NCBI GenBank assembly: GCA_947475875.1
Contig: CANJME010000006.1
Location: forward strand, 93,951 to 157,950
DNA: 64,000 bases
Source: Caulobacteraceae bacterium
GTDB taxonomy: Bacteria; Pseudomonadota; Alphaproteobacteria; Caulobacterales; Caulobacteraceae
Direction of reading: 5' to 3'
Shown here: one piece after another, positions 1 through 9,826 of the stretch
How the letters are laid out: the number at the start of each line of letters is the position of its first letter
Position numbering within the stretch: position 1 is the stretch's first letter
Made by a program: the position numbers and the translations under genes
The notes under the pieces: generated by a model
The model's database searches: none
Told to the model about the DNA's origin: nothing
Seen by the model: the letters and a program-made list of their open reading frames with translations, nothing else

Positions 1-318
1 GCGGGCGATTTCGGAATAATCTTTTGACCGCTGGTCGGTGTTTTCGATGAGCAAGCTGATCGGCGCGCCGGTTGTGCGCGGCCCGTCCGTCCGCTCGTCC
101 TCGAACACGCCCGAGAGGATGCGCACCGCGTCGGCTTCCTGCCGCTGGGTGACGAATTTAGAGCCGCCCGGCTTCCTTTGGTCCAGCCAAACCTGGAGCA
201 TCTCCGGCGTCAGCTTCAGCCCCGGTGGGCAGCCGTCCACCACACAGCCCAACGCCGGCCCGTGGCTCTCGCCCCAGGTCGTCACGCGAAACAGATGCCC
301 AAAGGTGTTGTGCGACAT
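1..318 (-). CDS. aroC: Chorismate synthase, N-terminal part (cut by window edge)
   Basis: The first 106 codons are present. The protein begins [20 protein letters not shown], the classic chorismate synthase start, and continues with the GCPPGL and RKPGGS segments and the [13 protein letters not shown] region that lies near the FMN/substrate pocket. The enzyme makes chorismate from 5-enolpyruvylshikimate-3-phosphate, the last step of the shikimate pathway, in the cytoplasm. The rest of the gene lies outside the window to the left. The ATG at 316-318 gives the conserved N-terminus. No stop or frameshift is seen in the visible part. Confidence 0.95.
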   Translation of the reverse strand, partial: MSHNTFGHLFRVTTWGESHGPALGCVVDGCPPGLKLTPEMLQVWLDQRKPGGSKFVTQRQEADAVRILSGVFEDERTDGPRTTGAPISLLIENTDQRSKDYSEIAR

Positions 319-423
319 GGCCGGTCTTTAGCTGAACCGCGTCGCAGCGCCAAATCCGGCCGACGTTTTTGCGACTGTCCGGAGGTCAGCGTCGTGGCGC
401 CAGCCGCAAGAGAAATAGAAACA

Positions 424-506
424 CCAAGCCACAAAGGAAGACAAAGACACAAAGGCATTCAGGTGCGTCCGGTCTCTTCGTGCCTTGAACTTCCTTTGTG
501 CCTTGG
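424..506. repeat. Imperfect inverted repeat between aroC and the J-domain gene
   Basis: An AT-richer island in a GC-rich intergenic space. The arm cacaaaggaag (430-440) is mirrored exactly by cttcctttgtg (490-500), and the similarity extends outward through ccaag/cttgg. A further internal copy of acacaaagg lies near 448-455. The sequence is unlike the flanking genes in base composition. It could act as a hairpin terminator for either flanking gene or be one copy of a dispersed palindromic repeat. Apart from this element nothing coding is visible at 319-564. Confidence 0.5.
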
Positions 507-564
507 GGTTTTTCTTACTTTCTTGCCGCTCGAAGGACACGGACGAGCCGCGCCGAAGCGCGCC

Positions 565-1236
565 CTAAGCCGGCGCCCAGTCGTTGGCGAACTTTTTGGC
601 CTTGGCGCGGGTGCGGGTGTCCTTGGGGCCGCGCTCGGGCACCAGCTTGAGGATCAGGTTGCCCTGCTTGTGGCGTTTGGTGGCCGGCAGGCCCTGGCCC
701 ATGACGCGGACGATGTGGTTGGAATCGGTGGGTTTGCTGACCCATAAAGCCTTGGGGCCCGTGGGCATCTTCACCGTCACCCGGCCGCCGTCCAGCAGCA
801 CCTGGGCGGTGGTGCGCACCATCATGCAAAGATCATCGCCCGCCACAAACATCTCGCGCCGGCCCTTGATGGTGACGCTCAACACCACGTCCTTGATCTT
901 CAGCTTGTCACCCTGGCGCAGGCCCTTGGGAACATTGACACTGACCCGGCGCCCGTCCGGCAGGCGCGTGGTCACCCGCCCGCCGACCACGGCGATCACC
1001 GGGGTGATCTCAATACGGTCACCGAGCGGTTCGACGGCCTCGAAGTCGGAACCCGTCGGCTCACGCACCGTGGTGTCGAGCATGCGGTAGGCCTCCAGAA
1101 CCACGCGCAGCTTGTCCTCGGTGCCGCCCTGGTCGGGGTGTGCGATCATCAAGGCGGCGCGATAGGCTGCACGCACCTCGTCCGGGCTGGGCGTCGCGCC
1201 CAGTTTCAGCAGTCTGCGCGCCTGATCGCGGGTCAT
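565..1236 (-). CDS. J-domain (DnaJ-class) co-chaperone-like protein
   Basis: 223 residues. The N-terminus (about 1-50) is a J domain with the diagnostic HPD tripeptide in AHPDQGG, the motif that stimulates DnaK ATPase. The rest (about 75-190) resembles the DnaJ/CbpA C-terminal substrate-binding beta-sandwich (PDGRRVSVNVPKGLRQGDKL). There is no Gly/Phe region with zinc-finger cysteines, so it is not canonical DnaJ. The ATG at 1234-1236 is chosen because the J domain begins there and a gaagggga ribosome site lies upstream; a longer reading upstream would run antisense into pdxH. It is divergent from pdxH with 48 bases between starts. The exact client is unknown. Confidence 0.85.
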   Translation of the reverse strand: MTRDQARRLLKLGATPSPDEVRAAYRAALMIAHPDQGGTEDKLRVVLEAYRMLDTTVREPTGSDFEAVEPLGDRIEITPVIAVVGGRVTTRLPDGRRVSVNVPKGLRQGDKLKIKDVVLSVTIKGRREMFVAGDDLCMMVRTTAQVLLDGGRVTVKMPTGPKALWVSKPTDSNHIVRVMGQGLPATKRHKQGNLILKLVPERGPKDTRTRAKAKKFANDWAPA

Positions 1237-1284
1237 GCCTTGCGATAGTCCCCTTCCGCTGGCGAACAGTCTATGATGCTTCGC

Positions 1285-1938
1285 ATGAGCCGCAAATCTC
1301 TCATCCCGCCCAGCCCGGCCGAGGGCGATTTCGCCGCAGGTGGCGATGGCCCGCCGCTGAGCGCCGATGATCCCATCGCGCTCTTCAGCGAATGGTTCGA
1401 AGCGGCCAAGAGCAAGGAGCCGAACGACCCCAACGGCATGGCGCTGGCCACGGTCGATGCCGACGGTCTGCCCGACGTTCGGATGGTGTTGCTGAAGGAT
1501 TTCGGCGCGGATGGGTTCACGTTTTTCACCAATCTGGAAAGCGCCAAGGGCCGGGAAATTGCCGCCAATCCGAAGGCGGCTTTGCTGTTCCATTGGAAAT
1601 CCCTGCGCCGCCAGGTGCGCATTCGTGGCGCGGTGGAGCGGGTGTCCGACGCCGAGGCAGACGAGTATTTCGCCACCCGCGCGAGGGGGAGCCAGATCGG
1701 CGCCTGGGCGTCCGACCAGTCGCGCCCGATGGCGGGGGCTCACGACCTCGAAAAACGCGTCGCCAAGTTCACCCTGAAGTTCGGCGTGAAAGCCCCGCCG
1801 CGCCCGCCGCACTGGTCGGGCTTCCGGCTGGTCCCCCAGGAGATCGAATTCTGGCGCGACCGTCCGTTCCGCCTTCATGAGCGGTTGCTGTTCGTCCGTG
1901 CGGGTAAGGATTGGACCACATCTCGTCTCTTTCCCTGA
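1285..1938 (+). CDS. pdxH: Pyridoxamine/pyridoxine 5'-phosphate oxidase
   Basis: 217 residues from the ATG at 1285 (an earlier in-frame ATG at 1273 is possible). It contains the PNPOx FMN-binding fold, with [20 protein letters not shown] and [13 protein letters not shown], and the C-terminal dimerisation segment ending WTTSRLFP, which is close to the usual RLxP end. It oxidises pyridoxine or pyridoxamine 5'-phosphate to pyridoxal 5'-phosphate with oxygen in the cytoplasm. Length and motifs fit the family. It stands alone, divergent from the J-domain gene. Confidence 0.95.
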   Translation: MSRKSLIPPSPAEGDFAAGGDGPPLSADDPIALFSEWFEAAKSKEPNDPNGMALATVDADGLPDVRMVLLKDFGADGFTFFTNLESAKGREIAANPKAALLFHWKSLRRQVRIRGAVERVSDAEADEYFATRARGSQIGAWASDQSRPMAGAHDLEKRVAKFTLKFGVKAPPRPPHWSGFRLVPQEIEFWRDRPFRLHERLLFVRAGKDWTTSRLFP

Positions 1939-2069
1939 CGTCCAGTGCGGTTGCGCGCGCCGCGTAAGCAATCTTTCTTTGGCCCCGCGTCACCGGCTCT
2001 CGTTGCCTTACGGCTCCAAGAATTCTAAGCGTGATGGCTCATTCATCCGACGAACGACGAGGAACTGAC

Positions 2070-3698
<1,629 letters not shown>

Positions 3699-3716
3699 GG
3701 TCGCCTCTGGGTGCGC

Positions 3717-5366
3717 CTATCTGGTCGGCGTTGAGTCGCCCCCGGCCGCCTTGCAGCTCGCGTCCTTGAAACTCATGAACCGCGAGGGATGGGTGTCGGA
3801 GATGTTGTCCTTGTAGCCTGTCAGGCGTGGGCTCACGAGGTTGCCGTAGATCTGGAAGTACAGGTTGATGGCCGGGTTGTCGTTCATCATCACCGTTTCG
3901 GCTTGCGCCAGGATTTCGCCCCGTTTTTTCGGGTGCGGTTCGTTGTCGGCCAGGTCCAGCAGCCTGTCGTACTCCGGGTTGGCGTACTTGCCGTAGTTCA
4001 TCGCCCCGGTCTTGGAATGCATCAGGTAGAGGAAACTCATCGGGTCATTGTAGTCGGCAATCCAGCCCGCATCCCCCACCTCGAAGTCGCCGGTCCGGTA
4101 ATATTGATAGGCGATCTGGGTTTCCGCCGTGATGATGGTGGTCTTGACTCCGATCTTGGACCAGTCGTTCTGTACCGAAGCCTGGGTGGCGGTGACATCC
4201 ATCGATCGCTGCTTGATCTCAATCTCCAGCGGGTTCTTCGGCCCGTAGCCCGCCTCGGCCAGCAGCCGGCGAGCTTCCTGTTGGCGCCTTTCCATGGGCC
4301 AGGCTGCCCATTCGGGCTCTGGCGGATTGGGATAGCCGGCGATGCCGGGTGGCACGAAATTATAGGCGGACTCCATGCCGATACCGAGCATCACGTCGTG
4401 TGACAGGAAATCCCGGTCGACGACCATGGAAAGGGCCTTGCGTAACCTGGGATCACGCAGTTTTGCCGAGCCGGTGTTCAGCGGCAAATAGGCGTTGCCC
4501 AGATAGATGTGGGTGTGGACGTATTCCGGCGCCTCCCTTTTCTGGTAGGCAATCCGGTTCAGGCGCAGACCTTGATAGTCCAGTTCTCCGCTGCGCACCT
4601 GTCGCTCGGCCGAGCCCGGATCCTCTGTCGGGTAAAAATTGACCCGGTCGATGCAGACCGTGGAGGCCTCCCAGTAGAGGGGGTTCTTTTCGATTGTTAC
4701 CTTGTCGCCCAGCTTCCAGGCGACGAGCTTGTAGGGTCCATTCGAAACGTAGTGTTCCGGGTCAGTCCATTTGTCCCCGTACTTCTCAACCATGTGCCGC
4801 GGCACCGGGTACATGGTCTGGTGCTTGGCGAGCTGCAGGATGTACGGCGCCGGATGCTTAAGGGTGATGCGCACCGTTCTCGGATCCGGCGACTCGACGC
4901 CGAGGGCGGTAGGGGGCGCATCGCCCGCATTCACTTCCTCGCCGTTCTTGATGAAATAGAGCAGGGACGCGTATTCGGCCGCTGTCTTTGGATCCATGAT
5001 CCTCCGCAGGGCGTAGACAAAATCCTCACCGGTGACCGGCACACCGTCGGACCACTTGGCTTCGCGCAGGTGGAAGGTCCAGACCAGGCCGTCCGGGCTG
5101 GTCTCCCAGCTGGTCGCCATGCCGGGGATGACATTACCTTCGGCGTCGTTGTCGGTGAGGCCGATCAGCATGTCGTTGACGATGCGGCTCTCCCAGGTCC
5201 CTTGGGTCTTGTGCGGGTCCAGGGACACCGGATCGGAGGTATTGCCCCACTCCAGGCAGAGCTTGCCCGCCGGGCAAGGCATGCGCGCGCCTGAGGCCTT
5301 GTTGGCGGCGCAACCCGCAACGCTTCCCATCAATCCGACTGCGAGAAGAATGGCCAGCCGCTTCAT
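3717..5366 (-). CDS. oppA: Oligopeptide ABC transporter substrate-binding lipoprotein
   Basis: 549 residues, an SBP_bac_5 family protein. The N-terminus is a lipoprotein signal with lipobox ending VAGC at about residue 20, so it is expected to be lipid-anchored on the periplasmic side. Family segments include EWGNTSDPVSLDPHKTQG, the ETSPDGLVWTFHLRE region and WSDGVPVTGEDFVYALRR. It should capture peptides and deliver them to the OppBC permease encoded just upstream. The start codon is taken as the ATG at 5364-5366, with gaagga about six bases away; GTG one codon earlier is possible. The start overlaps the oppC stop, indicating coupled translation. Confidence 0.9.
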   Translation of the reverse strand: MKRLAILLAVGLMGSVAGCAANKASGARMPCPAGKLCLEWGNTSDPVSLDPHKTQGTWESRIVNDMLIGLTDNDAEGNVIPGMATSWETSPDGLVWTFHLREAKWSDGVPVTGEDFVYALRRIMDPKTAAEYASLLYFIKNGEEVNAGDAPPTALGVESPDPRTVRITLKHPAPYILQLAKHQTMYPVPRHMVEKYGDKWTDPEHYVSNGPYKLVAWKLGDKVTIEKNPLYWEASTVCIDRVNFYPTEDPGSAERQVRSGELDYQGLRLNRIAYQKREAPEYVHTHIYLGNAYLPLNTGSAKLRDPRLRKALSMVVDRDFLSHDVMLGIGMESAYNFVPPGIAGYPNPPEPEWAAWPMERRQQEARRLLAEAGYGPKNPLEIEIKQRSMDVTATQASVQNDWSKIGVKTTIITAETQIAYQYYRTGDFEVGDAGWIADYNDPMSFLYLMHSKTGAMNYGKYANPEYDRLLDLADNEPHPKKRGEILAQAETVMMNDNPAINLYFQIYGNLVSPRLTGYKDNISDTHPSRFMSFKDASCKAAGGDSTPTR

Positions 5367-6283
5367 CACCGGTCCTTCGGATCGATGGCGTCACGCAGAC
5401 CGTCGCCGATGAAATTGAGGGCCAGGAGAAGGACGGCCATGACGATGCAGGGGAAGATCAGCAGCCAGGGCGCCTGCTCCATATTGGTGACGCCAGAGTT
5501 GATCAGACGGCCAAGCGAGGTGCGCGGCTCCTGCACGCCCATGCCGATGTACGACAGGAAGGCTTCAGTCAGGATCACGCCCGGTACGGTCAGTGTAATA
5601 TAGACTACCACAGGGCCGAGCAGATTGGGCACGACGTGGCGGCCGATGATCTGGCCAGCCGTGAGGCCGGTGGCGCGCGCCGACTCGATGAATTCCATGT
5701 TTTTGAGCGACATGGTCTGAGCGCGCACGATCCGCGACATGGTCAGCCATTCGACTGCCCCGATGGCCACGAAGATCAGGATGATGTTTCGGCCGAACGT
5801 CACCATCAAAATGATGACGAAGAAGATGAACGGCAGAGAGTAGAGCACGTCCACAATGCGCATCATCACCTCGTCAATTCGGCCGCCGAAATAGCCGGCG
5901 GTGGCGCCCCAGGCGACCCCGATCACCAGCGCAACGGCGGTCGCCACTATCCCGATGGTTATCGACATGCGCAGGCCTGTCAGAATTCGGGCAAAGAGGT
6001 CGCGGCCCAGAGTGTCCGTGCCCAGCAGATGTCCGCTCTGCAGCGGAGCCTTGAGCACGTCGGTGTGCGTGATCTCGTTGTACTTGAACGGCAGTAAGAA
6101 GGGCAGGACCAGCGCCAAGGCCACCATCACCGCTATCACGATCATCGAAGTGACTGCGGCCTTGTTGCGGAATAGCCGGCGGCGCGCATCGTCCCACAGG
6201 CTGCGCCCCTGCACGGCCGCGGACTCCATGGCCGCGGCGCCGGCGCGCGAACCTGGGATGAAGGCGGAAGGCTGGCGGCTCAT
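5366..6283 (-). CDS. oppC: Peptide ABC transporter permease, OppC type
   Basis: 305 residues with an N-terminal cytoplasmic tail, a first membrane helix at about 43-65 (MIVIAVMVALALVLPFLLPF), a periplasmic loop with the LLGTDTLGRDLFARI signature of DppC/OppC proteins and five further helices carrying the BPD_transp_1 EAA-like loop (ESARATGLTAGQIIGRHVVPN). It forms the inner-membrane channel with OppB. It overlaps oppB by four bases (ATGA at 6280-6283) and abuts oppA, so the three are one operon in the order B-C-A. No ATPase genes (oppD, oppF) are adjacent. Confidence 0.9.
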   Translation of the reverse strand: MSRQPSAFIPGSRAGAAAMESAAVQGRSLWDDARRRLFRNKAAVTSMIVIAVMVALALVLPFLLPFKYNEITHTDVLKAPLQSGHLLGTDTLGRDLFARILTGLRMSITIGIVATAVALVIGVAWGATAGYFGGRIDEVMMRIVDVLYSLPFIFFVIILMVTFGRNIILIFVAIGAVEWLTMSRIVRAQTMSLKNMEFIESARATGLTAGQIIGRHVVPNLLGPVVVYITLTVPGVILTEAFLSYIGMGVQEPRTSLGRLINSGVTNMEQAPWLLIFPCIVMAVLLLALNFIGDGLRDAIDPKDR

Positions 6284-7200
6284 GTCAGACGCACCCTGGG
6301 ATCCATCAGCGCCTGGGCGATGTCGGCCAGAAGGTTGAAGACCAAAATCAGCACCGCGGACAGAATAACGATCGCCATCACCAGGGTGTAGTCGCGCTGG
6401 ATTCCGGCCGTGAAAAAGATCTTGCCCAGTCCGGGCAGCCGGAAGAGCTTGTCCACGATCAGTGAGCCCGTGATGACCCCTGCTGTCGCCGGGCCCAGAT
6501 ACCCCATCAGCGGCACCAGCGCGGGCTTGAGCGCATGTCGGAACACCACCGTTGATCCCGAAAGGCCCTTGGCGCGGGCGGTGCGGATAAAGTTCGAATT
6601 CAAAACTTCAATCATGCTGGCGCGCGTCAGGCGGGCGATCCCGGCGATGGCGGGCAGGGTCAGTACAATGACCGGCAGGACAAAGCTCTTCAGTCCGGCT
6701 CCGATCCCCGCCGTAGGCAGCCAACCCAGGTTGGTCGCAAAGATCAGCACAAGCAGGGGCCCTGTTACGAAGGTCGGTACGCATACCCCGATCACTGCGA
6801 TCGTCGAGGCAAAATAGTCGGCAAAGCGGTTCTGCCGCAGCGCGGCGATGATCCCCAGGCCGATGCCGATGATGAGGGACAGGAAAAGGGCGGTGAGGCC
6901 GATCTTGGCGCTGGTCGGGACGGCCTGCTTAATGATGTCCACCACCTCGCGGCCCTCGTACTTCATCGAAGGTCCGAAATCCCCGACCGCCACCTGGCTG
7001 AGATAGCGGCCATACTGAACGATCAGAGGCTCATCGAAATGGTACTTCTTCTTGAGGTTTTCCTCGATCTCGGGCGGCAGTTTGCGCTGGATCGAGTACG
7101 GGCTGCCGGGGGCGGCTCGCATCATGAAGAATGCGACGGTGATGACGACGAAGATCGTCGGGATGGCGACGAGCAGGCGGCGGAGAATAAAGCGCAGCAT
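6280..7200 (-). CDS. oppB: Peptide ABC transporter permease, OppB type
   Basis: 306 residues. It starts MLRFILRRLLVAIPTIFVV, the typical OppB/DppB first helix, and has the TASIIVLNSNFIRTARAKGLS-like EAA loop (RTARAKGLSGSTVVFRHALK) and C-terminal helices ending LMDPRVRLT. It is the partner permease of OppC in a peptide importer of the inner membrane. It is the first gene of the B-C-A operon; upstream (7201-7310) is a non-coding divergent spacer shared with the DUF442 gene. Confidence 0.9.
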   Translation of the reverse strand: MLRFILRRLLVAIPTIFVVITVAFFMMRAAPGSPYSIQRKLPPEIEENLKKKYHFDEPLIVQYGRYLSQVAVGDFGPSMKYEGREVVDIIKQAVPTSAKIGLTALFLSLIIGIGLGIIAALRQNRFADYFASTIAVIGVCVPTFVTGPLLVLIFATNLGWLPTAGIGAGLKSFVLPVIVLTLPAIAGIARLTRASMIEVLNSNFIRTARAKGLSGSTVVFRHALKPALVPLMGYLGPATAGVITGSLIVDKLFRLPGLGKIFFTAGIQRDYTLVMAIVILSAVLILVFNLLADIAQALMDPRVRLT

Positions 7201-7310
7201 ACTTTTGGCCCGGGCTCCCTCCCGCCCCGGTTACGGCGGGGCAGGGTTGCGAACCTTCCATTCGTGCTTGATGTTGTCAACGCGCCTGCGCGTGTGAGAG
7301 AGACATCTCC

Positions 7311-7721
7311 ATGAGCGAATTTCGCCAGGTGACCGACAGCTTTTTCGTGGCGCCCCAGATCGAGGTGGCCGACGTGGCCCGGGCGGGCGCCGAAGGCGTC
7401 GTGCTGATGATCAACAACCGCCCGGACGACGAGGTCCCGGGGCAGGCGGCTAGCGCCGATATCGCCGCGGCCTGCGAGGCCGAGGGCATCGCTTACATCT
7501 GGATTCCGGTGGTCGGCGGGCCAACGCGAGCCCAGGCCGAAGTCATGCAGGAAGCCGTCAGCGAGGCCTCGGGCCGTGTGCTGGCCTTCTGCCGCTCAGG
7601 CACCCGTTCGATCAACACCTGGGCGCTGGGTCAGGCTCTCGCCCGGTTGCGCGAACCGGCCGAACTGGTTCGGCTCGGCGCGGGCGCCGGCTATGATCTT
7701 CGCCCGTTGCTCGGTGGCTAG
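7311..7721 (+). CDS. TIGR01244/DUF442 phosphatase-like (sulfurtransferase-annotated) protein
   Basis: 136 residues with a dual-specificity-phosphatase-like fold. The P-loop AFCRSGTRS near residue 94 matches CxxGxRS, with the nucleophilic cysteine and the arginine kept. The N-terminal FRQVTDSFFVAPQI segment is typical of DUF442 proteins, stand-alone relatives of the domain fused to Blh beta-lactamase-like persulfide dioxygenases. Role unproven; family members are linked to sulfide metabolism or phosphatase activity. The next plus-strand gene encodes a metallo-beta-lactamase-fold enzyme, but of a different type from Blh. Confidence 0.75.
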   Translation: MSEFRQVTDSFFVAPQIEVADVARAGAEGVVLMINNRPDDEVPGQAASADIAAACEAEGIAYIWIPVVGGPTRAQAEVMQEAVSEASGRVLAFCRSGTRSINTWALGQALARLREPAELVRLGAGAGYDLRPLLGG

Positions 7722-7867
7722 CGGCTGATGGAAACCGTCACGCTGGGGGATGCGGCTGGATCGGGCGCACTGGCCCAGGCCGCCAGCGCCTGCGCCAGGA
7801 CGAGACAGATCAGCGCGGCTGTGACGCGCTGGAGCCGTTTTGAGACAAAAAACAGGGCCTGGACCAT
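7718..7867 (-). CDS. Possible 49-residue secreted or membrane small protein
   Basis: A short frame MVQALFFVSKRLQRVTAAL and onward, with a basic N-terminus, a hydrophobic stretch ALICLVLAQALAAWA at about 19-33 and an AWASA-like signal-peptidase site, then a short Ala/Pro/Ser tail. It fills the gap between the DUF442 gene and the metallo-hydrolase on the opposite strand and ends overlapping the DUF442 stop by four bases. A weak gggga lies about ten bases before the ATG. No family is recognised and chance is not excluded. Confidence 0.3.
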   Translation of the reverse strand: MVQALFFVSKRLQRVTAALICLVLAQALAAWASAPDPAASPSVTVSISR

Positions 7868-7900
7868 CTTGGATGGTCCCCGGCGCAAGAGCCGCGCCCA

Positions 7901-8800
7901 ATGATCCCCTTCGTTCGCGATTTTGAATTCGAGTACGGCCGGGCCGATCAGGTCAGTCCACTGATCCGACGCGTGATCGCCAACAACCCCGGACCGTTCA
8001 CTTTCACCGGCACCGGAACCTATATCGTCGGCCACGGCGAGGTGGCCGTCATCGACCCCGGTCCCGACCTTCCCGAGCACCTGGAAGCCATCCTCGCGGC
8101 CGTGAACGGCGAGACCGTTCGCACCATCCTGGTCACCCATAACCACGCCGACCATTCGCCGCTGGCCGGGCCTCTGCAGCAGGCGACGGGAGCGCCGACT
8201 TACGGTTGTCCGATGAGGCATCCGCCCGGCGCCATGGCGGTGAAGGTCGAGGACGACCACGACCTCGGCTTCGTCGCCGACCACGATCTTTGCGGCGGGG
8301 GCGTGGTGTCTGGCCCGGGCTGGACCTTCGAAGCCATCCCCACGCCCGGCCATACCTCAAACCATGTCTGTTATGCTCTGGGTGAGGAAAACGCCCTTTT
8401 CTCCGGCGATCACATTATGGGCTGGTCGACGACGGTCATCGTGCCGCCCGATGGCGACATGGACGCCTATTTCCACAGCCTCGATCGCATCGCCGCCCGG
8501 CAATTCAAGACCCTTTGGCCGACCCACGGCCCGCCCGTTCGTGAACCGGCGCCGTTTATCGAGGCCCACAAGGCCCATCGCCTGGAGCGCGAACGCCAGA
8601 TTCTCGAAATGCTCAGCCGCGGCCTCAGTACAATCGGCGATATGGTTCCGGTGATGTACGCCGCTGTCGACAAGCGCCTGTATCCCGCCGCTGCCCAGTC
8701 AGTCCTCGCCCACATGATCCGCCTGGCCGGCGAAGGCGTCATCGCCTCAAGTGATCCGCGGCCCGGACTGACGAGCCTCTACCGTCTGTCTGCGCGATAG
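7901..8800 (+). CDS. Metallo-beta-lactamase-fold hydrolase (LACTB2-like)
   Basis: 299 residues. The zinc-binding motif THNHADHSPL (HxHxDH) lies near residue 78, followed by the GHTSNH and GDHIMGW segments that supply further ligands, and a C-terminal winged-helix-like part (about 230-299) as in LACTB2-like proteins. The GTGTYIVG entry strand is typical of the family. The enzyme is probably a cytoplasmic hydrolase; LACTB2 homologues cleave RNA or thioesters, so substrate is open. It is followed by a strong bidirectional hairpin shared with the convergent pilin gene. Confidence 0.8.
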   Translation: MIPFVRDFEFEYGRADQVSPLIRRVIANNPGPFTFTGTGTYIVGHGEVAVIDPGPDLPEHLEAILAAVNGETVRTILVTHNHADHSPLAGPLQQATGAPTYGCPMRHPPGAMAVKVEDDHDLGFVADHDLCGGGVVSGPGWTFEAIPTPGHTSNHVCYALGEENALFSGDHIMGWSTTVIVPPDGDMDAYFHSLDRIAARQFKTLWPTHGPPVREPAPFIEAHKAHRLERERQILEMLSRGLSTIGDMVPVMYAAVDKRLYPAAAQSVLAHMIRLAGEGVIASSDPRPGLTSLYRLSAR

Positions 8801-8814
8801 ACCGCGCAAACGAA

Positions 8815-8842
8815 AAGGGACCGCTCAGGGGAGCGGTCCCTT
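8815..8842. terminator. Bidirectional hairpin terminator
   Basis: Perfect 12-bp stem aagggaccgctc/gagcggtccctt (8815-8826 with 8831-8842), four-base loop, A-rich 5' flank and T-containing 3' side. It lies between the convergent metallo-hydrolase and Flp pilin genes and can serve both. Confidence 0.8.
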
Positions 8843-8865
8843 CAGGTTCGTGTGGAGGTTCGACG

Positions 8866-9027
8866 CTAGAGGACGGCGTCGACCTTGCCGTACGAGGTGT
8901 TGAGCTTGGTGCCGATGGTGCCGACGACGCCGACGATAACCACCGCGATGAGCGCGACGATCAGGCCGTATTCGATGGCCGTGGCGCCGGACTCGTCCTT
9001 GGCGAAGCGCGAGAGGAATTTGGACAT
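8866..9027 (-). CDS. Flp/Fap-type pilin prepilin
   Basis: 53 residues. A short basic leader is followed by the class IVb prepilin processing site G/ATAIEYGL and a long hydrophobic helix (IVALIAVVIVGVVGTIG), the hallmark of Flp (PilA of Caulobacter) pilins; the glutamate five residues into the mature chain is present. TadV/CpaA-type peptidase would cleave it and Tad machinery would assemble it. An aggag ribosome site precedes the ATG at 9025-9027. No tad/cpa genes are adjacent, so it is a solitary pilin locus here. Confidence 0.9.
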   Translation of the reverse strand: MSKFLSRFAKDESGATAIEYGLIVALIAVVIVGVVGTIGTKLNTSYGKVDAVL

Positions 9028-9320
9028 ATGGGTCTCCTGGGTACTGCGTGACGATAGGAACGGAGGTATCAAGCCACGCCTTACGGCTCGCCCCCCATGA
9101 CGCAGGCAGAGTGCCAGATCAGGCTTAACCGGGGGCTGAAAAAGACTCTTAACGGCCTAAATATCTATGCTTTACATATATTTACCATGAAGAAATCGTC
9201 TTTTGGGCTGCGGCGGATCCCCGTGTCAAAAGCGCGCAGGCGGCCTTTCCTCCTTGGCCTGCCGGGCTTAGCCTCGCCGCCGCCGGCAATCGCTCGCCCC
9301 GCCCGATCAGGATCACCTCC

Positions 9321-9821
9321 ATGACCAACCCGCCGCTTTCCGTCCACGGCCTGCGCGATACCGAGCGAAAGTTGCTTAACGAACTGCGCGATCTGCGGCG
9401 TTCGATCCGCGAACATGAGGGAAAAGGTGAACCGACGTTGACCGTCGGACAGAAAATCGCCGACGCCGTGGCCGCAACCATGGGGTCCTGGAAGTTCATC
9501 ATCATCCAGACCACGATCCTGCTGATCTGGATTTTGCTGAATATCACCGCCTGGGTGCAGCGGTGGGATCCCTATCCCTTCATCCTGCTGAACCTCGCCC
9601 TTTCGTTCCAGGCCGCCTACGCCGCGCCCTTCATCATGATGAGCCAGAACCGCCAGCAGGACATCGACCGCCAGCAGGCGGAGAGCGACTACAAGGTCAA
9701 TATCAAGGCCGAGCTTGAGATCGAACTTCTGCACCAGAAAATCGACGAGCTGCGGGAAAAAGAAGTCCTGGCCCTGACCCACGCGGTTCAGCAGCTCTGC
9801 ACGGATATCAAGAAGGCCTAG
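9321..9821 (+). CDS. DUF1003 inner-membrane protein
   Basis: 166 residues. An N-terminal cytoplasmic helix is followed by two membrane helices (about 53-73, FIIIQTTILLIWILLNITAW, and 82-102) with the DPYPFILLNLALSFQAAYAAPF signature of DUF1003 between and inside them. A charged, probably coiled-coil tail follows (RQQDIDRQQAESDYK to the end). Function is unknown in the family. The 293-base region upstream (9028-9320) has an AT-rich patch near 9157-9200 that may hold promoters for this gene or the pilin but no coding frame of note. Confidence 0.85.
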   Translation: MTNPPLSVHGLRDTERKLLNELRDLRRSIREHEGKGEPTLTVGQKIADAVAATMGSWKFIIIQTTILLIWILLNITAWVQRWDPYPFILLNLALSFQAAYAAPFIMMSQNRQQDIDRQQAESDYKVNIKAELEIELLHQKIDELREKEVLALTHAVQQLCTDIKKA

Positions 9822-9826
9822 AGGCC

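Noticed and set aside
565..1971. A 468-residue minus-strand protein
   Set aside because: The part before 1236 is antisense to pdxH and lacks homology; the J domain starts at 1236.
4509..5294. Plus-strand frame of 261 codons within oppA
   Set aside because: Shadow of the oppA gene; no ribosome site or motif.
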